Shown: positions 20,331-34,123 of the stretch, piece after piece
Layout: every line of letters begins with the position of its first letter
Position numbering within the stretch: the first letter of the stretch is position 1
Assembly (NCBI GenBank): GCA_964523295.1
Contig: CAZGAH010000003.1
Coordinates: 67,808 to 131,807 of the forward strand
Direction of reading: 5' to 3'
DNA: 64,000 bases
From: CAZGAH01 sp964523295
Lineage (GTDB): Bacteria; Desulfobacterota; Desulfovibrionia; Desulfovibrionales; Desulfovibrionaceae
Made by a program: the position numbers and the translations under genes
Notes under the pieces: generated by a model
Told to the model about the DNA's origin: nothing
The model's input: only the letters and a program-made list of their open reading frames with translations
The model's database searches: none

Positions 20331-20945
20331 TTATCCGGACAAGATGTCGGTCGTACGCTCTCCTTTGCGGCCGCGGCGTGCGTTATAGAGGTTGCGCAGG
20401 GTGAAATAGAGCGTGGTCTTGAGTTCATCGTCGTTTTCCAGAATGACCACCTTGCCGGTATCGCTGTCGTGGCTGAAGGTTATCGCATGGTTGGCCATGT
20501 CGTCGTCCACGGTGAGCAGTCTGGCTTCGAATTTGACCAGGGTTTGCAAGAACCGTTTGAAGCCGATCCGTCGGCATGAGTCCTCTCCGGGCTGGCATCC
20601 GTAGGCCCGGGCCTCGATGAATTTCACTTCAAAGTCGCGAATCTCGCCCTGGTATTCCCTGATATACTCGGAGACGACGAGATTTTTCGAAAACTTGTCC
20701 CTGAGGGCGATTCCTTCCAGACGGTCGCGAATCACTGCCGGCAGCAGCGGGAGAATGACGAGCCTGGCATTGATCTCGTCGACGCGCTCGATCGGTACGC
20801 GAAACATGATCGAAACGATCTGCCCGAGCGGGAAACCAAAGGCCCGGTGTTGCCGATCGAGCGCAGCGCTCAGTTGTTCGGCCGTTATCAGCCCTTCGGC
20901 AACAAGGGCGTCGCCGATGCGCTGGCTGGCCTCGGAGAGTATCAT
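20331..20945 (-). CDS. Conserved hypothetical protein with GspE/MshE N-terminal-like segment
   Basis: 204 residues. The N-terminus, RIGDALVAEGLITAEQLSAALDRQ, is the pattern of the MshEN/GspE N-terminal domain, which in some secretion ATPases binds cyclic di-GMP. The ATPase part is absent. The rest includes KDKFSKNLVVSEY-type and DFEVKFIEARAYGCQPG segments that were not recognised, and a C-terminal basic tail NLYNARRGRKGERTT. AAAGGA lies upstream of the ATG at 20945. Function unknown; a small signalling or secretion-related adaptor is possible. Confidence 0.65.
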   Translation of the reverse strand: MILSEASQRIGDALVAEGLITAEQLSAALDRQHRAFGFPLGQIVSIMFRVPIERVDEINARLVILPLLPAVIRDRLEGIALRDKFSKNLVVSEYIREYQGEIRDFEVKFIEARAYGCQPGEDSCRRIGFKRFLQTLVKFEARLLTVDDDMANHAITFSHDSDTGKVVILENDDELKTTLYFTLRNLYNARRGRKGERTTDILSG

Positions 20946-21001
20946 GGCGTAACATCCTTTGCTCTCCCCCCCCGTGCAGGCGTTAAAAAGGACCGTTCGT
21001 C

Positions 21002-21027
21002 GTGACAGGGGGCGTTCCCCCTGTCAC
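21002..21027 (-). terminator. Strong hairpin downstream of the DUF4352-like gene
   Basis: Perfect 11-base stem GTGACAGGGGG / CCCCCTGTCAC with a four-base loop, extended by an outer CGTTC/GAACG pairing. It lies about 65 bases past the stop of the gene ending at 21094. On the minus strand a TTTTT run follows about 16 bases later, so it is a plausible though not ideal intrinsic terminator. Confidence 0.55.
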
Positions 21028-21093
21028 GAACGTTCAGGTTCCATCTCAAGCGCCTTTCCACCCCCCGGAAAGGCCTGAGCGGGACTCCCCCGG

Positions 21094-22107
21094 TCAGGGA
21101 AGGGCGACCACAGCCTCTCGCTCGGCCTTTACTTTCAATTCCAACTTCTTGGCATTGAGGGGTACCTCGAAGACCAGCCTTCCGGCAAATTGGCCGGCGG
21201 CAGGTACTGCCCCTGAAAGCAACTGCGGGGAACTGATCGGGGCGATCGGGGTGTAGCTCTTTTTGGCTTTGTCCTGGAGAATGAACAGTCCGCTCGGAAC
21301 GGTGGAATCGCCGACATCGTTGTTCATCAACGTCAGATCAACGGTGACGTAGGTGCCGTTTTGCGCTTGCAGCCATTCCCCCATGGCGTTCTGAATGGAT
21401 TTGCCTTTGGACATGGCAGTGATGTTGACAGTGAAATTGCCCAGGAAGACATTGATCGGGAACCCTGTCGTCGAGGGCGTGACGATTCCGGGTGCGGAGC
21501 CAGGCGCAGCCGGGGCGTCGGGTGCGCCGGAAGGCGACTGTACGGGGTCGTCAGGAGTGGCCAGGAACATCCGGGAAAATTCGTCATCGGATCTGTCTCC
21601 GAGGGCAATTTCCGCCAGGGTCTTGCCATTGGCTTCAAAGCGCAGGGCGAGTGATTTCGCCGCTGCAGGGATGTCGAAAACGGTTTTCTCTTCGATGATC
21701 GCACCAGGGGCAAGCGGTTTCTCGAAAAAACCGAGACCGAAGTCCTTGTGAAGAGGGTAGGCCTTGCCCTTGTCATCGCGAATGACGAGCATGGCCGGCT
21801 TCAGCGTGCAGGGCTGCGAGCCCTTGTTGTGAATTTTGACAATGGCCACCATGAACATTCCGTTGGCAGGCTTGATCGGCTCCATGCCAGGCAGGCTCAG
21901 GGTTCGCTGTTTTTGATAAATCCCGAGGGACAGGTCGACATCGATCTCTTCAGCTGCTTTCGCACTGTTCTCCGTGGCCTTGCCGCTTTTCGGCGCGGTC
22001 TGTTTGGCGCTATCGGAGCTTTTTGCCGCAGACGCGGAGCCATACCAGCCGGCTGCAACCAGAAAAGCCGTTAACACGACGACACATGCGCAGAGTACGC
22101 GATGCAT
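21094..22107 (-). CDS. Exported hypothetical protein with two DUF4352-like beta domains
   Basis: 337 residues from the ATG at 22107, which has GGAGGATATCC upstream. Signal peptide MHRVLCACVVVLTAFLVAAG with cleavage near SASA. Low-complexity Lys/Ser/Ala linker to about 55. The first Ig-like beta unit (about 60-180) contains FMVAIVKIHNKGSQPCTLKP and AIIEEKTVFDIPAAAKSLAL. A Pro/Ala-rich linker follows, and the second unit (about 220-337) contains TYVTVDLTLMNNDVGDSTVP and RLVFEVPLNAKKLELKV. The phrasing matches the DUF4352 immunoprotective-type fold found in exported proteins. Probably periplasmic; role unknown. Confidence 0.7.
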   Translation of the reverse strand: MHRVLCACVVVLTAFLVAAGWYGSASAAKSSDSAKQTAPKSGKATENSAKAAEEIDVDLSLGIYQKQRTLSLPGMEPIKPANGMFMVAIVKIHNKGSQPCTLKPAMLVIRDDKGKAYPLHKDFGLGFFEKPLAPGAIIEEKTVFDIPAAAKSLALRFEANGKTLAEIALGDRSDDEFSRMFLATPDDPVQSPSGAPDAPAAPGSAPGIVTPSTTGFPINVFLGNFTVNITAMSKGKSIQNAMGEWLQAQNGTYVTVDLTLMNNDVGDSTVPSGLFILQDKAKKSYTPIAPISSPQLLSGAVPAAGQFAGRLVFEVPLNAKKLELKVKAEREAVVALP

Positions 22108-22314
22108 GGATATCCTCCAGGTAAGGGTTTTTCCCGCCAGGGTGCGAAATGGCGCGCCAGTTAGCAGGCGGGTGCACACGGCCGGGATTGTGGATTCGGG
22201 CAGAGGCGAATCAGAAGGCCCCTGCGGCCTCAGAAAATAATCGAATACCCGTCCCCTGGCAACTGTCTCATGCGTCTCGCAAGGGCGGTTTTTTTTCGGG
22301 GGCGGCCAGCCAGG

Positions 22315-23301
22315 TCAGATTCTGCTGTAATCCAGCAGCACTTTAAGCGCCCCTGGGCGCCTGGCCTGGTCGAATGCCTCGGGAAAACGCGCGAAGGGCC
22401 AGATCGCCTCGATCAGCGGTTCGACATCGATCCGCCGGGAAGAGAGGCCGTTCAGGGCCAGGGCCATGTCGCCGCAGCGCGAGCCGATAAGCGAGATTTC
22501 GTTCACAACCACCTTGGCTATGTCCAGTTGGGACGGAAGACGGGTCGTTGTCTTGAGCACGACCGTGCCTTCGGGACGAACCATGTCCAGGGCCTGAACA
22601 ACGCCGTCGGCCTTGCCCGTGGCCTCCACGACCAGATCGAAGAGGCCGTGCTTCCGGACCAGCGCGGCGGCGTCGCCATCGACACCGAGCAGGAATGTCT
22701 CGACGCCCTGCGCGCGCGCCAGTGCCAGCTTGGCCTCATGGTGGCCGGCCAGAATCGTGCCCGGAGTCGACAGGTTGAGCCCGAGCGCGGTGAGCAGGCC
22801 CAGGCGTCCGTCCCCCAACACCAGTACCCGGTCCCGTCCGGTTACATGTACCTGTTGCCCGACCTCGAGCGCTGCGGCCAGCAATTCGGTGAATACGGCC
22901 AGGCGATCGGGAAGCGTGTCGGGGACCGGGTGCAGATTTGCCGTCGGCGCCAGCAGGTACTCCGCAAAACAGCCGTCATGCCCGACGATGCCGATGACGC
23001 TGCGGTCCTGGCAATGACGGGGGTCCCCGTTCAGGCATCGCAGGCAGGTGCCACAGCCGCAGTTGATGTCGCATACCACCCGCTGGCCTTCCAGCCACGG
23101 AGCGGTTTGCGCCCGCTTCACCCGTGCCACGAATTCGTGGCCGGCTATGCCCCGGTACCCGTAATACCCGCCGAGCAGCTCGATGTCGGTGGCGCAGATG
23201 CCGGCCATCGACACCTCGAGTAGGGCCTCGGACGGCCCCGGGTCAGGCGTCGGGCGCTCCTGCTCGACGATCCGGCCTTCCTCGAAAGCGAAAGCACGCA
23301 T
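22315..23301 (-). CDS. Zinc-dependent alcohol dehydrogenase (MDR superfamily)
   Basis: 328 residues. GroES-like N-terminal domain with GICATDIELLGG (catalytic zinc Cys), AGHEFVARV (zinc His-Glu) and the four-Cys structural zinc lobe CGCGTCLRCLNGDPRHC. The Rossmann domain follows with VLVLGDGRLGLLTALGL (GxGxxG) and the segment VVEATGKADGVVQALDMV. NAD(P)-dependent oxidation of an alcohol or polyol is expected; the substrate is not readable. The C-terminus, ALKVLLDY, is typical for the sorbitol/threonine dehydrogenase branch. The ribosome site GAGGG precedes the ATG at 23301. A scaffold gap lies just upstream. Confidence 0.92.
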   Translation of the reverse strand: MRAFAFEEGRIVEQERPTPDPGPSEALLEVSMAGICATDIELLGGYYGYRGIAGHEFVARVKRAQTAPWLEGQRVVCDINCGCGTCLRCLNGDPRHCQDRSVIGIVGHDGCFAEYLLAPTANLHPVPDTLPDRLAVFTELLAAALEVGQQVHVTGRDRVLVLGDGRLGLLTALGLNLSTPGTILAGHHEAKLALARAQGVETFLLGVDGDAAALVRKHGLFDLVVEATGKADGVVQALDMVRPEGTVVLKTTTRLPSQLDIAKVVVNEISLIGSRCGDMALALNGLSSRRIDVEPLIEAIWPFARFPEAFDQARRPGALKVLLDYSRI

Positions 23302-23324
23302 GCTGGATTTCCCTCGTTACGCTA

Positions 23325-23334
23325 NNNNNNNNNN
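23325..23334. other. Scaffold gap (10 N) between the alcohol dehydrogenase and CBS-ACT genes
   Basis: Ten unknown bases in the spacer upstream of the alcohol dehydrogenase gene. The true distance between the two genes is uncertain. Confidence 0.9.
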
Positions 23335-23409
23335 ACAGTGCCCGGTGCTGGAGCGCGGGCCGCGGACAAGCGCCTTCGGTCCGCCTGGTCAACAGTGCGC
23401 CGGCGGCAT

Positions 23410-24087
23410 TCAGGGTTGCAGCGCGTGGACGTTGTCTCGCGCCCAGAAGACGACCCGATGCCTGGACTTGATCCCCTCGATCAGCCGGTCTTCAGCCTCG
23501 CGGCTCATAGGCAGAATGCGGATGTACACCTCGCGCCGGCCGGCCTCCGCTTCGTTCTGGTTGCTCAGGATGCTGACAATGCGGGCGTTGTTGCTTTTGA
23601 GGTCGTCCACTACGACCTTCAGCGAACCCGGCTCCATGGATAAATCCAGGCCGAACTGCACGCCGCCATGCCGGACGCCGGTGATGGAAATCAGCACGCG
23701 AAAGATGTCCATGTCGGTAACGATGCCCACGACATGTCTGTTTCCATCGATCACCGGCAGTCCGCCGATGCGTTTTTCGTTCATGACCAGCGCCGCTCGC
23801 TCCACAGTCTCCGTGGGCGAGATGCAGATCGGATTTTTGGTCATGATATCCTTCACCTTGATTTCGGAGAGGAGATAGTACAGCTCGTGCACCTCCAGAG
23901 TAGTCGCCTTCGAAGGGGAGGCCTCCTTGACGTCGTGGTCGGTGACGATGCCCACGATTTCACCCTTGTCGTCCACGACCGGAAGCCGGCGGACGGACTT
24001 TTCTTTCATCAACTTGGCGGCCTTCATCATCGACGTATCGGGTGTCACCGTGACCGGATTCTTGCTCATCCAATCGCGTATCAACAT
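23410..24087 (-). CDS. CBS-domain pair with C-terminal ACT domain (AcuB-like)
   Basis: 225 residues. Two CBS domains: residues 1-60 with WMSKNPVTVTPDTSMMKAAKLM and RRLPVVDDKGEIVGIVTDHD, and 75-135 with IMTKNPICISPTETVERAALVM and GGLPVIDGNRHVVGIVTDMD. An ACT-like domain (about 138-215) follows with DLSMEPGSLKVVVDDLKSNNARIVSIL. CBS pairs bind adenine nucleotides and ACT domains bind small ligands, so this is a regulatory sensor. Similar three-part proteins in Desulfovibrio relatives are annotated AcuB-like; no acetoin-utilisation genes are adjacent. GGAGGAG lies before the ATG at 24087. Confidence 0.9.
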   Translation of the reverse strand: MLIRDWMSKNPVTVTPDTSMMKAAKLMKEKSVRRLPVVDDKGEIVGIVTDHDVKEASPSKATTLEVHELYYLLSEIKVKDIMTKNPICISPTETVERAALVMNEKRIGGLPVIDGNRHVVGIVTDMDIFRVLISITGVRHGGVQFGLDLSMEPGSLKVVVDDLKSNNARIVSILSNQNEAEAGRREVYIRILPMSREAEDRLIEGIKSRHRVVFWARDNVHALQP

Positions 24088-24251
24088 AAGTTTCTCCTCC
24101 AGGGCACGCTGGAATGGTTGACGCTGAACAGATGCTCCAAGTTTTGAGAATAGCCCGGATCGGAAGAATTGAAAAGTTAAAACCTGCCCTGCGGCATGAG
24201 ATTCACGCTGAAATGCGGGATGGGGAGTTCTGGTTGCGCAAGGGCCGCGCC

Positions 24252-29534
<5,283 letters not shown>

Positions 29535-29909
29535 AATCGGCCCCGATCCCGGGCATGCAGTGCATGATCGCGCTATCCGGCCTGGTTGGCCGGCAGAGTG
29601 GTGTTCTCATGCAACAACAAGTACAGGCAGGCTGTTCGATGTGCGGCAAAAGGAACGACACGACGGCATGGCGCTGATAAACGGCTTTCCTTCAGAAGAG
29701 GCAGAACAGGACAACATTGCGCCCCGAGCCCTGGTATAACGAATACCAGTCGCACCTGCCGGTCGGTAGTCCTTACAACCGATCCGCAGCCCCCCCCTCA
29801 AGCTCCGATTCATACGGAAAGCGCGAAAAATACGCAATGCCCGGCGCGCATTGAGACGCCCGTGAAAGGGGGGGAGGCGGAGATTTTTGGAAATGGGCGG
29901 ACGGACGGA
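29535..29909. other. Intergenic region between the hydrogenase operon end and the hybrid kinase gene
   Basis: About 375 bases. Both flanking genes are on the minus strand, so it should contain the kinase promoter and the end of the hydrogenase operon. Two short purine runs are present near 29870. No convincing terminator, RNA gene or repeat was recognised. Confidence 0.4.
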
Positions 29910-30332
29910 TCAGACAGCGTTCAGGGCTTGGCGAAGCGCCGCCAGCGCGAGATCGGCGCAATGCCGCTTGTCTTCGGGCAGGCCGCCGCAGGCGGAGAGC
30001 ACGTGCTCCGCCTCAATGGTCCGCGCCTGCGTCGGTGATGTTCCCTCGATCAGTTCGCAGAGCGCGTCCAGGGCAACGAGATTGGGGCCGCATCCCGAGG
30101 CAAAGCCTTTGGCCTCGGCGATGCAGGCCGATTCGATGCGCAAGGTCATGGTGAACGTTTCGCCGCGAGGGCCCTGGACGGTGCCCTGCGCTGTCGGGTT
30201 TTCCATGAGGCCGATATGCCGCATCTGGCGCCAGCGGGCCACGAGCGCAGGGCCGAACTTACGCTCGGCGCGCTCGTCGCAGGCGCGTTGCAAGCGCTCC
30301 GCCAGGGCGTCCAGGGTGCAGTCGTCGATCAT
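29910..30332 (-). CDS. NifU/IscU-type iron-sulfur scaffold protein
   Basis: 140 residues. The IscU-like signature is present: ESACIAEAKGFASGCGPNLVALDAL with a loop Cys, then a helix ending ACGGLPEDKRHCADLALAALRQAL, which matches the LPPVKxHCxxLA segment of scaffold proteins. A third cluster Cys is offered by SACGG. These residues hold a transient [2Fe-2S] or [4Fe-4S] cluster during assembly. Its ATG overlaps the stop of the ferredoxin gene by four bases, so translation is probably coupled. Placement at the end of a hydrogenase/Hdr operon suggests a role in cluster supply for these Fe-S-rich proteins; that role is inferred. No cysteine desulfurase gene lies beside it. Confidence 0.78.
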   Translation of the reverse strand: MIDDCTLDALAERLQRACDERAERKFGPALVARWRQMRHIGLMENPTAQGTVQGPRGETFTMTLRIESACIAEAKGFASGCGPNLVALDALCELIEGTSPTQARTIEAEHVLSACGGLPEDKRHCADLALAALRQALNAV

Positions 30333-30640
30333 GCCTGCGCGGTCGTGGAGCTGTGAATGTCGTCCAGGGCCATGGTGACGTAGCGGCGCAGGTCTTTGGT
30401 CGAGAGCGTGGGAATGAAAATGGCCTCCTTGGGGCAGGTGCCCTGGCAGGCGCCGCAGCCGGTGCATAAGGCGTGGATGACGGTGACAATCCTGGCGTTG
30501 GGGCGCGCGGGGTTCACCTTGACTTCCAGGCACTGGGCCGGGCAGACGTCGACGCACAGGGCGCAGCCGTCGCACAGCTCTTCGATGACGATGGCGAGGG
30601 GCTGCTTGCGGGGAAAGCTGGAGTCATTGACGCATTCCAT
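30329..30640 (-). CDS. Ferredoxin, two [4Fe-4S] clusters
   Basis: 103 residues. Two full CxxCxxCxxxCP motifs: CDGCALCVDVCP (about 23-34) and CTGCGACQGTCP (about 59-70). The 20-residue N-terminal and 30-residue C-terminal extensions flank the ferredoxin core. It lies 17 bases after the hydrogenase protease gene and overlaps the next gene. As part of the Mvh/Hdr operon it could be the low-potential electron acceptor or a carrier of the bifurcating complex; this is inference from context. Confidence 0.9.
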   Translation of the reverse strand: MECVNDSSFPRKQPLAIVIEELCDGCALCVDVCPAQCLEVKVNPARPNARIVTVIHALCTGCGACQGTCPKEAIFIPTLSTKDLRRYVTMALDDIHSSTTAQA

Positions 30641-30657
30641 GGCGTTGGGTCCTCTTT

Positions 30658-31170
30658 TCAGGCTGCCTTTGGCTTAGCCAGGGTTTCCAGGCACCAGGAG
30701 CGAACCGTGTCGCAGATGGCCGGCAGCGAGGCCTGAACTTCGGGGCTGAGCCGCTCGTCGAGCAACTCGGGAATATACGCTGTCTGCACGGCCAATATTT
30801 TCACGTTGACGCTGGTTTCGTCGCTGATGCGTTTGAGCAGGTTGACCGAGGGGAACAGATGTGAGGAAAAATCCATGATGCGTTTGGGGTGCAGCTCGTC
30901 GACGGTGATTTCCCAGAATTCACCGGGAGCCTTGCCATCCTGCGTCGTCGCGTCAACGATAATGATGCGCTCGGGCTTGGGGTCGAGCACGATGAGATCG
31001 AAGAGCACCTGCTTGATGGAGGTGCCGATGTCGAGCGCGGCGGCGCCCTCGGGCAGTCCTTGCTCGTTGAGCAGATTGGCGACCGTGGGGCCCAGTCCGT
31101 CGTCGCCTTTGAGTACGTTGCCGCAGCCGTAGACGACGACGCGGTTGCTGAGCATCAGAGACCAGTCCAC
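30658..31170 (-). CDS. Hydrogenase maturation protease (HyaD/HycI family)
   Basis: 170 residues from a GTG at 31170 with GAGGG upstream; an ATG five codons later is an alternative. The N-terminus VVVYGCGNVLKGDDGLGPTVA carries the GCGN and DDG elements of these endopeptidases, including the first metal-binding acidic residue. RIIIVDATTQDGKAPG carries the second acidic site. The third ligand is expected at SSHLFP (His). The enzyme removes the C-terminal tail of the NiFe large subunit after the DPxxxC motif. MvhA, encoded just upstream, has a 26-residue tail after its terminal His, which fits this role. Confidence 0.88.
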   Translation of the reverse strand: MDWSLMLSNRVVVYGCGNVLKGDDGLGPTVANLLNEQGLPEGAAALDIGTSIKQVLFDLIVLDPKPERIIIVDATTQDGKAPGEFWEITVDELHPKRIMDFSSHLFPSVNLLKRISDETSVNVKILAVQTAYIPELLDERLSPEVQASLPAICDTVRSWCLETLAKPKAA

Positions 31171-31252
31171 ATATCCCTCGCTGGGTTGTTGTGAAGGCAG
31201 AGGCCGCCAGTGGCGGCCTCTGCCGGGTGCTGCCTTCAGCCGTTGCCGAAGG

Positions 31253-32719
31253 CTAGTAGTTCTTCTGCGTGTCGATGAGCTTGCCGGTATGGTCGTAGAT
31301 ACGGCTTTCCATGGCGATACCGCCTTCCAGGCGGTGGGTGGCGCAGCTCATTCACGGGTCATAGGCGCGTACGGTCATCTCAATGGTATTGAGAATGCCC
31401 TGATCGTACTTGCCGTCCTTGATCAATGTCTTGGCAGCCTGACGTACGGCCAGGTTCATGCCGGCGTTGTTGTGACCGGTGGCGACAACCAGGTTGGCCA
31501 TGGTGACCATGCCACGGTCGTCGGTCTTGTAGTGGTGGATAAGGTTCCCGCGCGGGGCCTCGACGCAGCCTATGCCTTCGCCGGCCTTGGGCTCGATCTT
31601 GGCGATGCGGTGCTCCTTGCCCAGAATCTCGGGGTCGTTGAGCAGCTCTTCAGCACGCTCGCAAACCTGAACCAGCTCGATGAGCCGGGCGTAATGGTAG
31701 AGCAGGGTCAGATGCGCCGGCCGGCCGAAGGCCTGACGGAATTCCTCGAGTTCCTGCTGCGCGATGGGCGTGGCCATCTTGTCGCAGACGTTGATGCGGG
31801 CGAGACAGTTGACGCGGTAGACGCCTACCGGGTCGTTCTCGTCGAGCTTGATCCCGCCTTTTTTCTTCATGTACGGGAACTTGAGGTAGGTCCAGGGCTC
31901 GACGTGTTCGGCGATGTAGTCCTGATATTTCTCTACCTTGAACTGCTCGTAGGAACCGTCCATATCCATCATGCGCAGTTCGCCGTTGTAGAACTCGAGG
32001 GCGCCGTCGCTGGGGCGGACCGTGCCCAGGTAGCCCGAGGGGAAGACACCGACGGTCTTGATGGCGTCAAGGTACTTCGGGAACACGTTCTCTTTGGCGA
32101 ACTTGAGCGTGTAGATGGAGAAGTCCTTGGCCTCCTTGATCACGGCGAGGAGTTCCTTACGCTCGTCCTCGTTCATGGGCTTGGCGAAGCCCCCGACCAC
32201 GGCGGCGATGGGATGGATGACCTTGCCCGCGAACTTCTCAAGGGCCATCTGCGTTTTGTAACGCATGTGGACGACCTGTTTGGCCAGGTCCGGCGCGGCG
32301 CCGACTACGCCGACCACGTTGCGCACGGGATACTCCGCTCCGGGCCCGAGAACGAAATCGGGCGCGGCGAGGAAGTAGAAGTGCAGCAACTTGTCCGGGA
32401 TATAGGCGAGCATCTGGCAGAATTCCCGGAGCTTGCTTCCCGTGGCCGTCGGCGTGACACCCAGGCAGCCGTCAGCGGCCTTGTTGGAGGCCAGGTGATG
32501 GTGCCAGGGACAGATGCCGCAGATGCGGTTGACGATACGGCAGACTTCTTCCACGGGCCGGCCGACGACGAACTTCTCGAACCCGCGCAAGGTCATGATC
32601 GCCAGGCGGGTATCGGCGACGTTGCCGTTGGCGTCGAGCATGATTTCAATTCCGGCATGGCCCTCAATGCGTGTCACCGGGGCGATGCGGAGCGTTTTGC
32701 CGACACTTGCTTCAGCCAT
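31253..32719 (-). CDS. mvhA: Mvh-type [NiFe(Se)] hydrogenase large subunit with in-frame TGA (selenocysteine)
   Basis: 488 residues including a TGA at 31352-31354 read as selenocysteine. Oxidises H2 at the Ni-Fe site. L1 motif RICGICPWHH near residue 70. The L2 motif is RAYDP-U-MSCATH: the TGA takes the place of the first Cys of DPCxxC, one of the two terminal Ni ligands, and MSCATH supplies the other. After the TGA the frame runs on to TAG at 31253 with a 26-residue tail that a maturation protease would remove. A SECIS-like hairpin lies 16 bases past the TGA. Stopping at the TGA would delete two Ni ligands, so readthrough is strongly favoured. It is nine bases downstream of mvhG. Confidence 0.9.
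31319..31335 (-). promoter_or_regulatory. SECIS-like hairpin in mvhA
   Basis: Sense-strand ACCGCC - TGGAA - GGCGGT, a perfect six-base stem with a five-base loop, starting 16 bases after the selenocysteine TGA. Same geometry and loop as the hairpin in mvhD. Bacterial SECIS elements lie inside the coding region immediately downstream of the UGA. Confidence 0.8.
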
Positions 32720-32728
32720 ATAAGCCTC

Positions 32729-33661
32729 CTAACCTAACTTTTTCAGGACGCTGTGGGCGCCGTTGAACCGGCTGAGATAGCCGCGTCGATCTATCATTTT
32801 CGAAGGATCGTAGCCGACGGACGCCAGGGCGCCGATATAGTCGATGATGGGCAGTGCGCCGTCGCGGACCGGACCATAACAGCCGCGGCAGGGCATCCGT
32901 GCGGAGATGCAGCGCGGCGCCGTGCCGGTCATGCCCGAGCAGCCGGCCCGGGTGACAGGACCCAGACACATGAAGCCCTGTTCGAGCAGGCACCGCATAT
33001 TGTCAACGGGCTTGTTCGGATCGAATTCCGGCTTCTCCAGTACCCGCTTAATGTCGTCAAGCCCCTTCTTGCGCTCGCGGATGGTCGGACAGGTGTCGCA
33101 GACCGAGCGCTGAGGCAGGTTGAGCGGCGTGCCCTCCAGAAGGGCCAGGATCGCGGCCGCGATCCAGTCCGGATGCGGCGGGCAGCCGGGCAGCTTGATG
33201 TCCACCTTGACGTGTTCGTCCAGCGCCGTGACCGTCTCGTGGCAGGTGGGGATATGGTATTTGCTCGAGTCGGGATCTGGCCCTGGCACAGTCGTGGGCG
33301 ACTCCCGGTACATGAAGTCCTTTATTTCCTGGAGGGAATACATGTTTCCCAGGGCCGGGATGCCGCCGTCCGTGGCGCAGGTGCCCATGGCCACGAGGAT
33401 CTGACAGCTCTTGCGCATCTTCTGGAGCACTTCGAGGTGCTCGGAGTGCCGGACGCTGCCGGTGACGATGCCGACGACCGCCTCCGGGATTTCCAGTTCT
33501 TTGCCTTCGCCGGTCTGACCGAAGTACTTCTTGTCGATGAGCACCGGGATGTGGACGAACTCGAGTTTGGGCAACAGGTCGACAAGAACGTCGCCGATGT
33601 TGAGCAGTGCTATTTCACAGCCCGAGCACGAGTTCAGCCATTCTTCAGCTATTGTAACCAT
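32729..33661 (-). CDS. mvhG: Mvh-type hydrogenase small subunit (electron-transfer, Fe-S)
   Basis: 310 residues from the ATG at 33661. The N-terminus EEWLNSCSGCEIALLNIGD is the proximal cluster CxxC pair; VAMGTCATDGGIPALGN supplies the third proximal Cys and LPGCPPHPDWI the fourth. Other Cys clusters follow (SVCDTCPTIRERK, MRCLLEQGFMCLGPVTRAGC, ARMPCRGCYGP) for the medial and distal [4Fe-4S] clusters. There is no Tat signal, so this is a cytoplasmic hydrogenase, as in Mvh/Vhu. It passes electrons from the NiFe site in MvhA to MvhD. It lies between mvhD (22-base gap) and mvhA. Confidence 0.93.
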   Translation of the reverse strand: MVTIAEEWLNSCSGCEIALLNIGDVLVDLLPKLEFVHIPVLIDKKYFGQTGEGKELEIPEAVVGIVTGSVRHSEHLEVLQKMRKSCQILVAMGTCATDGGIPALGNMYSLQEIKDFMYRESPTTVPGPDPDSSKYHIPTCHETVTALDEHVKVDIKLPGCPPHPDWIAAAILALLEGTPLNLPQRSVCDTCPTIRERKKGLDDIKRVLEKPEFDPNKPVDNMRCLLEQGFMCLGPVTRAGCSGMTGTAPRCISARMPCRGCYGPVRDGALPIIDYIGALASVGYDPSKMIDRRGYLSRFNGAHSVLKKLG

Positions 33662-33683
33662 AGACTTGCCTCCGTGGTCGGGC

Positions 33684-34103
33684 TTAGGCCGCAGCCTTCT
33701 GTTTGAGCGGGTTGGGGCCAAGGTCCCGGATCGTCTGGGTGAACTTGGTAACCACTTCCGCAAACCGAGGCGCTTCCGCCGAGGAGACCCACTCGATAGA
33801 GAAACGAGCCGGGTCGATGCCCATGTCTTCGAGCACGAGCTTTGCGCCTTCCGCCCTTGCCAACGCCTTGTTATTACCTTCCAGGTAATGACATTCGCCG
33901 AGGTGTCACCCCATGACCATGACGCCGTCAGCGCCGTTGCGCAGGGCGTCTACGATCAGGTTGGGATGCACCATGCCCGAACACATCACCCGGACGGCCC
34001 GCATATTGGGCGGATACTGCAGGCGCCCGACGCCGGCGAGATCGCCTCCGGCGTAAGCGCACCAGTTGCAGAGAAAGCCGATGATGACCGGTTCAAAACT
34101 CAT
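33684..34103 (-). CDS. mvhD: MvhD, hydrogenase-Hdr linking [2Fe-2S] protein with in-frame TGA (selenocysteine)
   Basis: 139 residues. MvhD carries electrons from the hydrogenase to HdrA. The N-terminus GFLCNWCAYAGGDLAG and the segment VRVMCSGMVHP carry cluster-binding Cys. The next conserved block reads GVMVMG-U-HLGECHYLEGN, with TGA (33906-33908) in place of the Cys of the family GCHxGxCHY motif. The frame continues for 73 more residues of recognisable MvhD sequence to TAA at 33684. A hairpin with the same loop and same 16-base spacing as that of mvhA follows the TGA. A truncated product would lose half the domain. It begins 20 bases after hdrA. Confidence 0.9.
33873..33889 (-). promoter_or_regulatory. 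SECIS-like hairpin in mvhD
   Basis: Sense-strand ATTACC - TGGAA - GGTAAT, a perfect six-base stem with a five-base loop, starting 16 bases after the TGA. Stem bases differ from those in mvhA while pairing, loop and distance are kept, which points to selection for structure. Confidence 0.82.
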
Positions 34104-34123
34104 GGATACGTTCTCCTTTTCCT

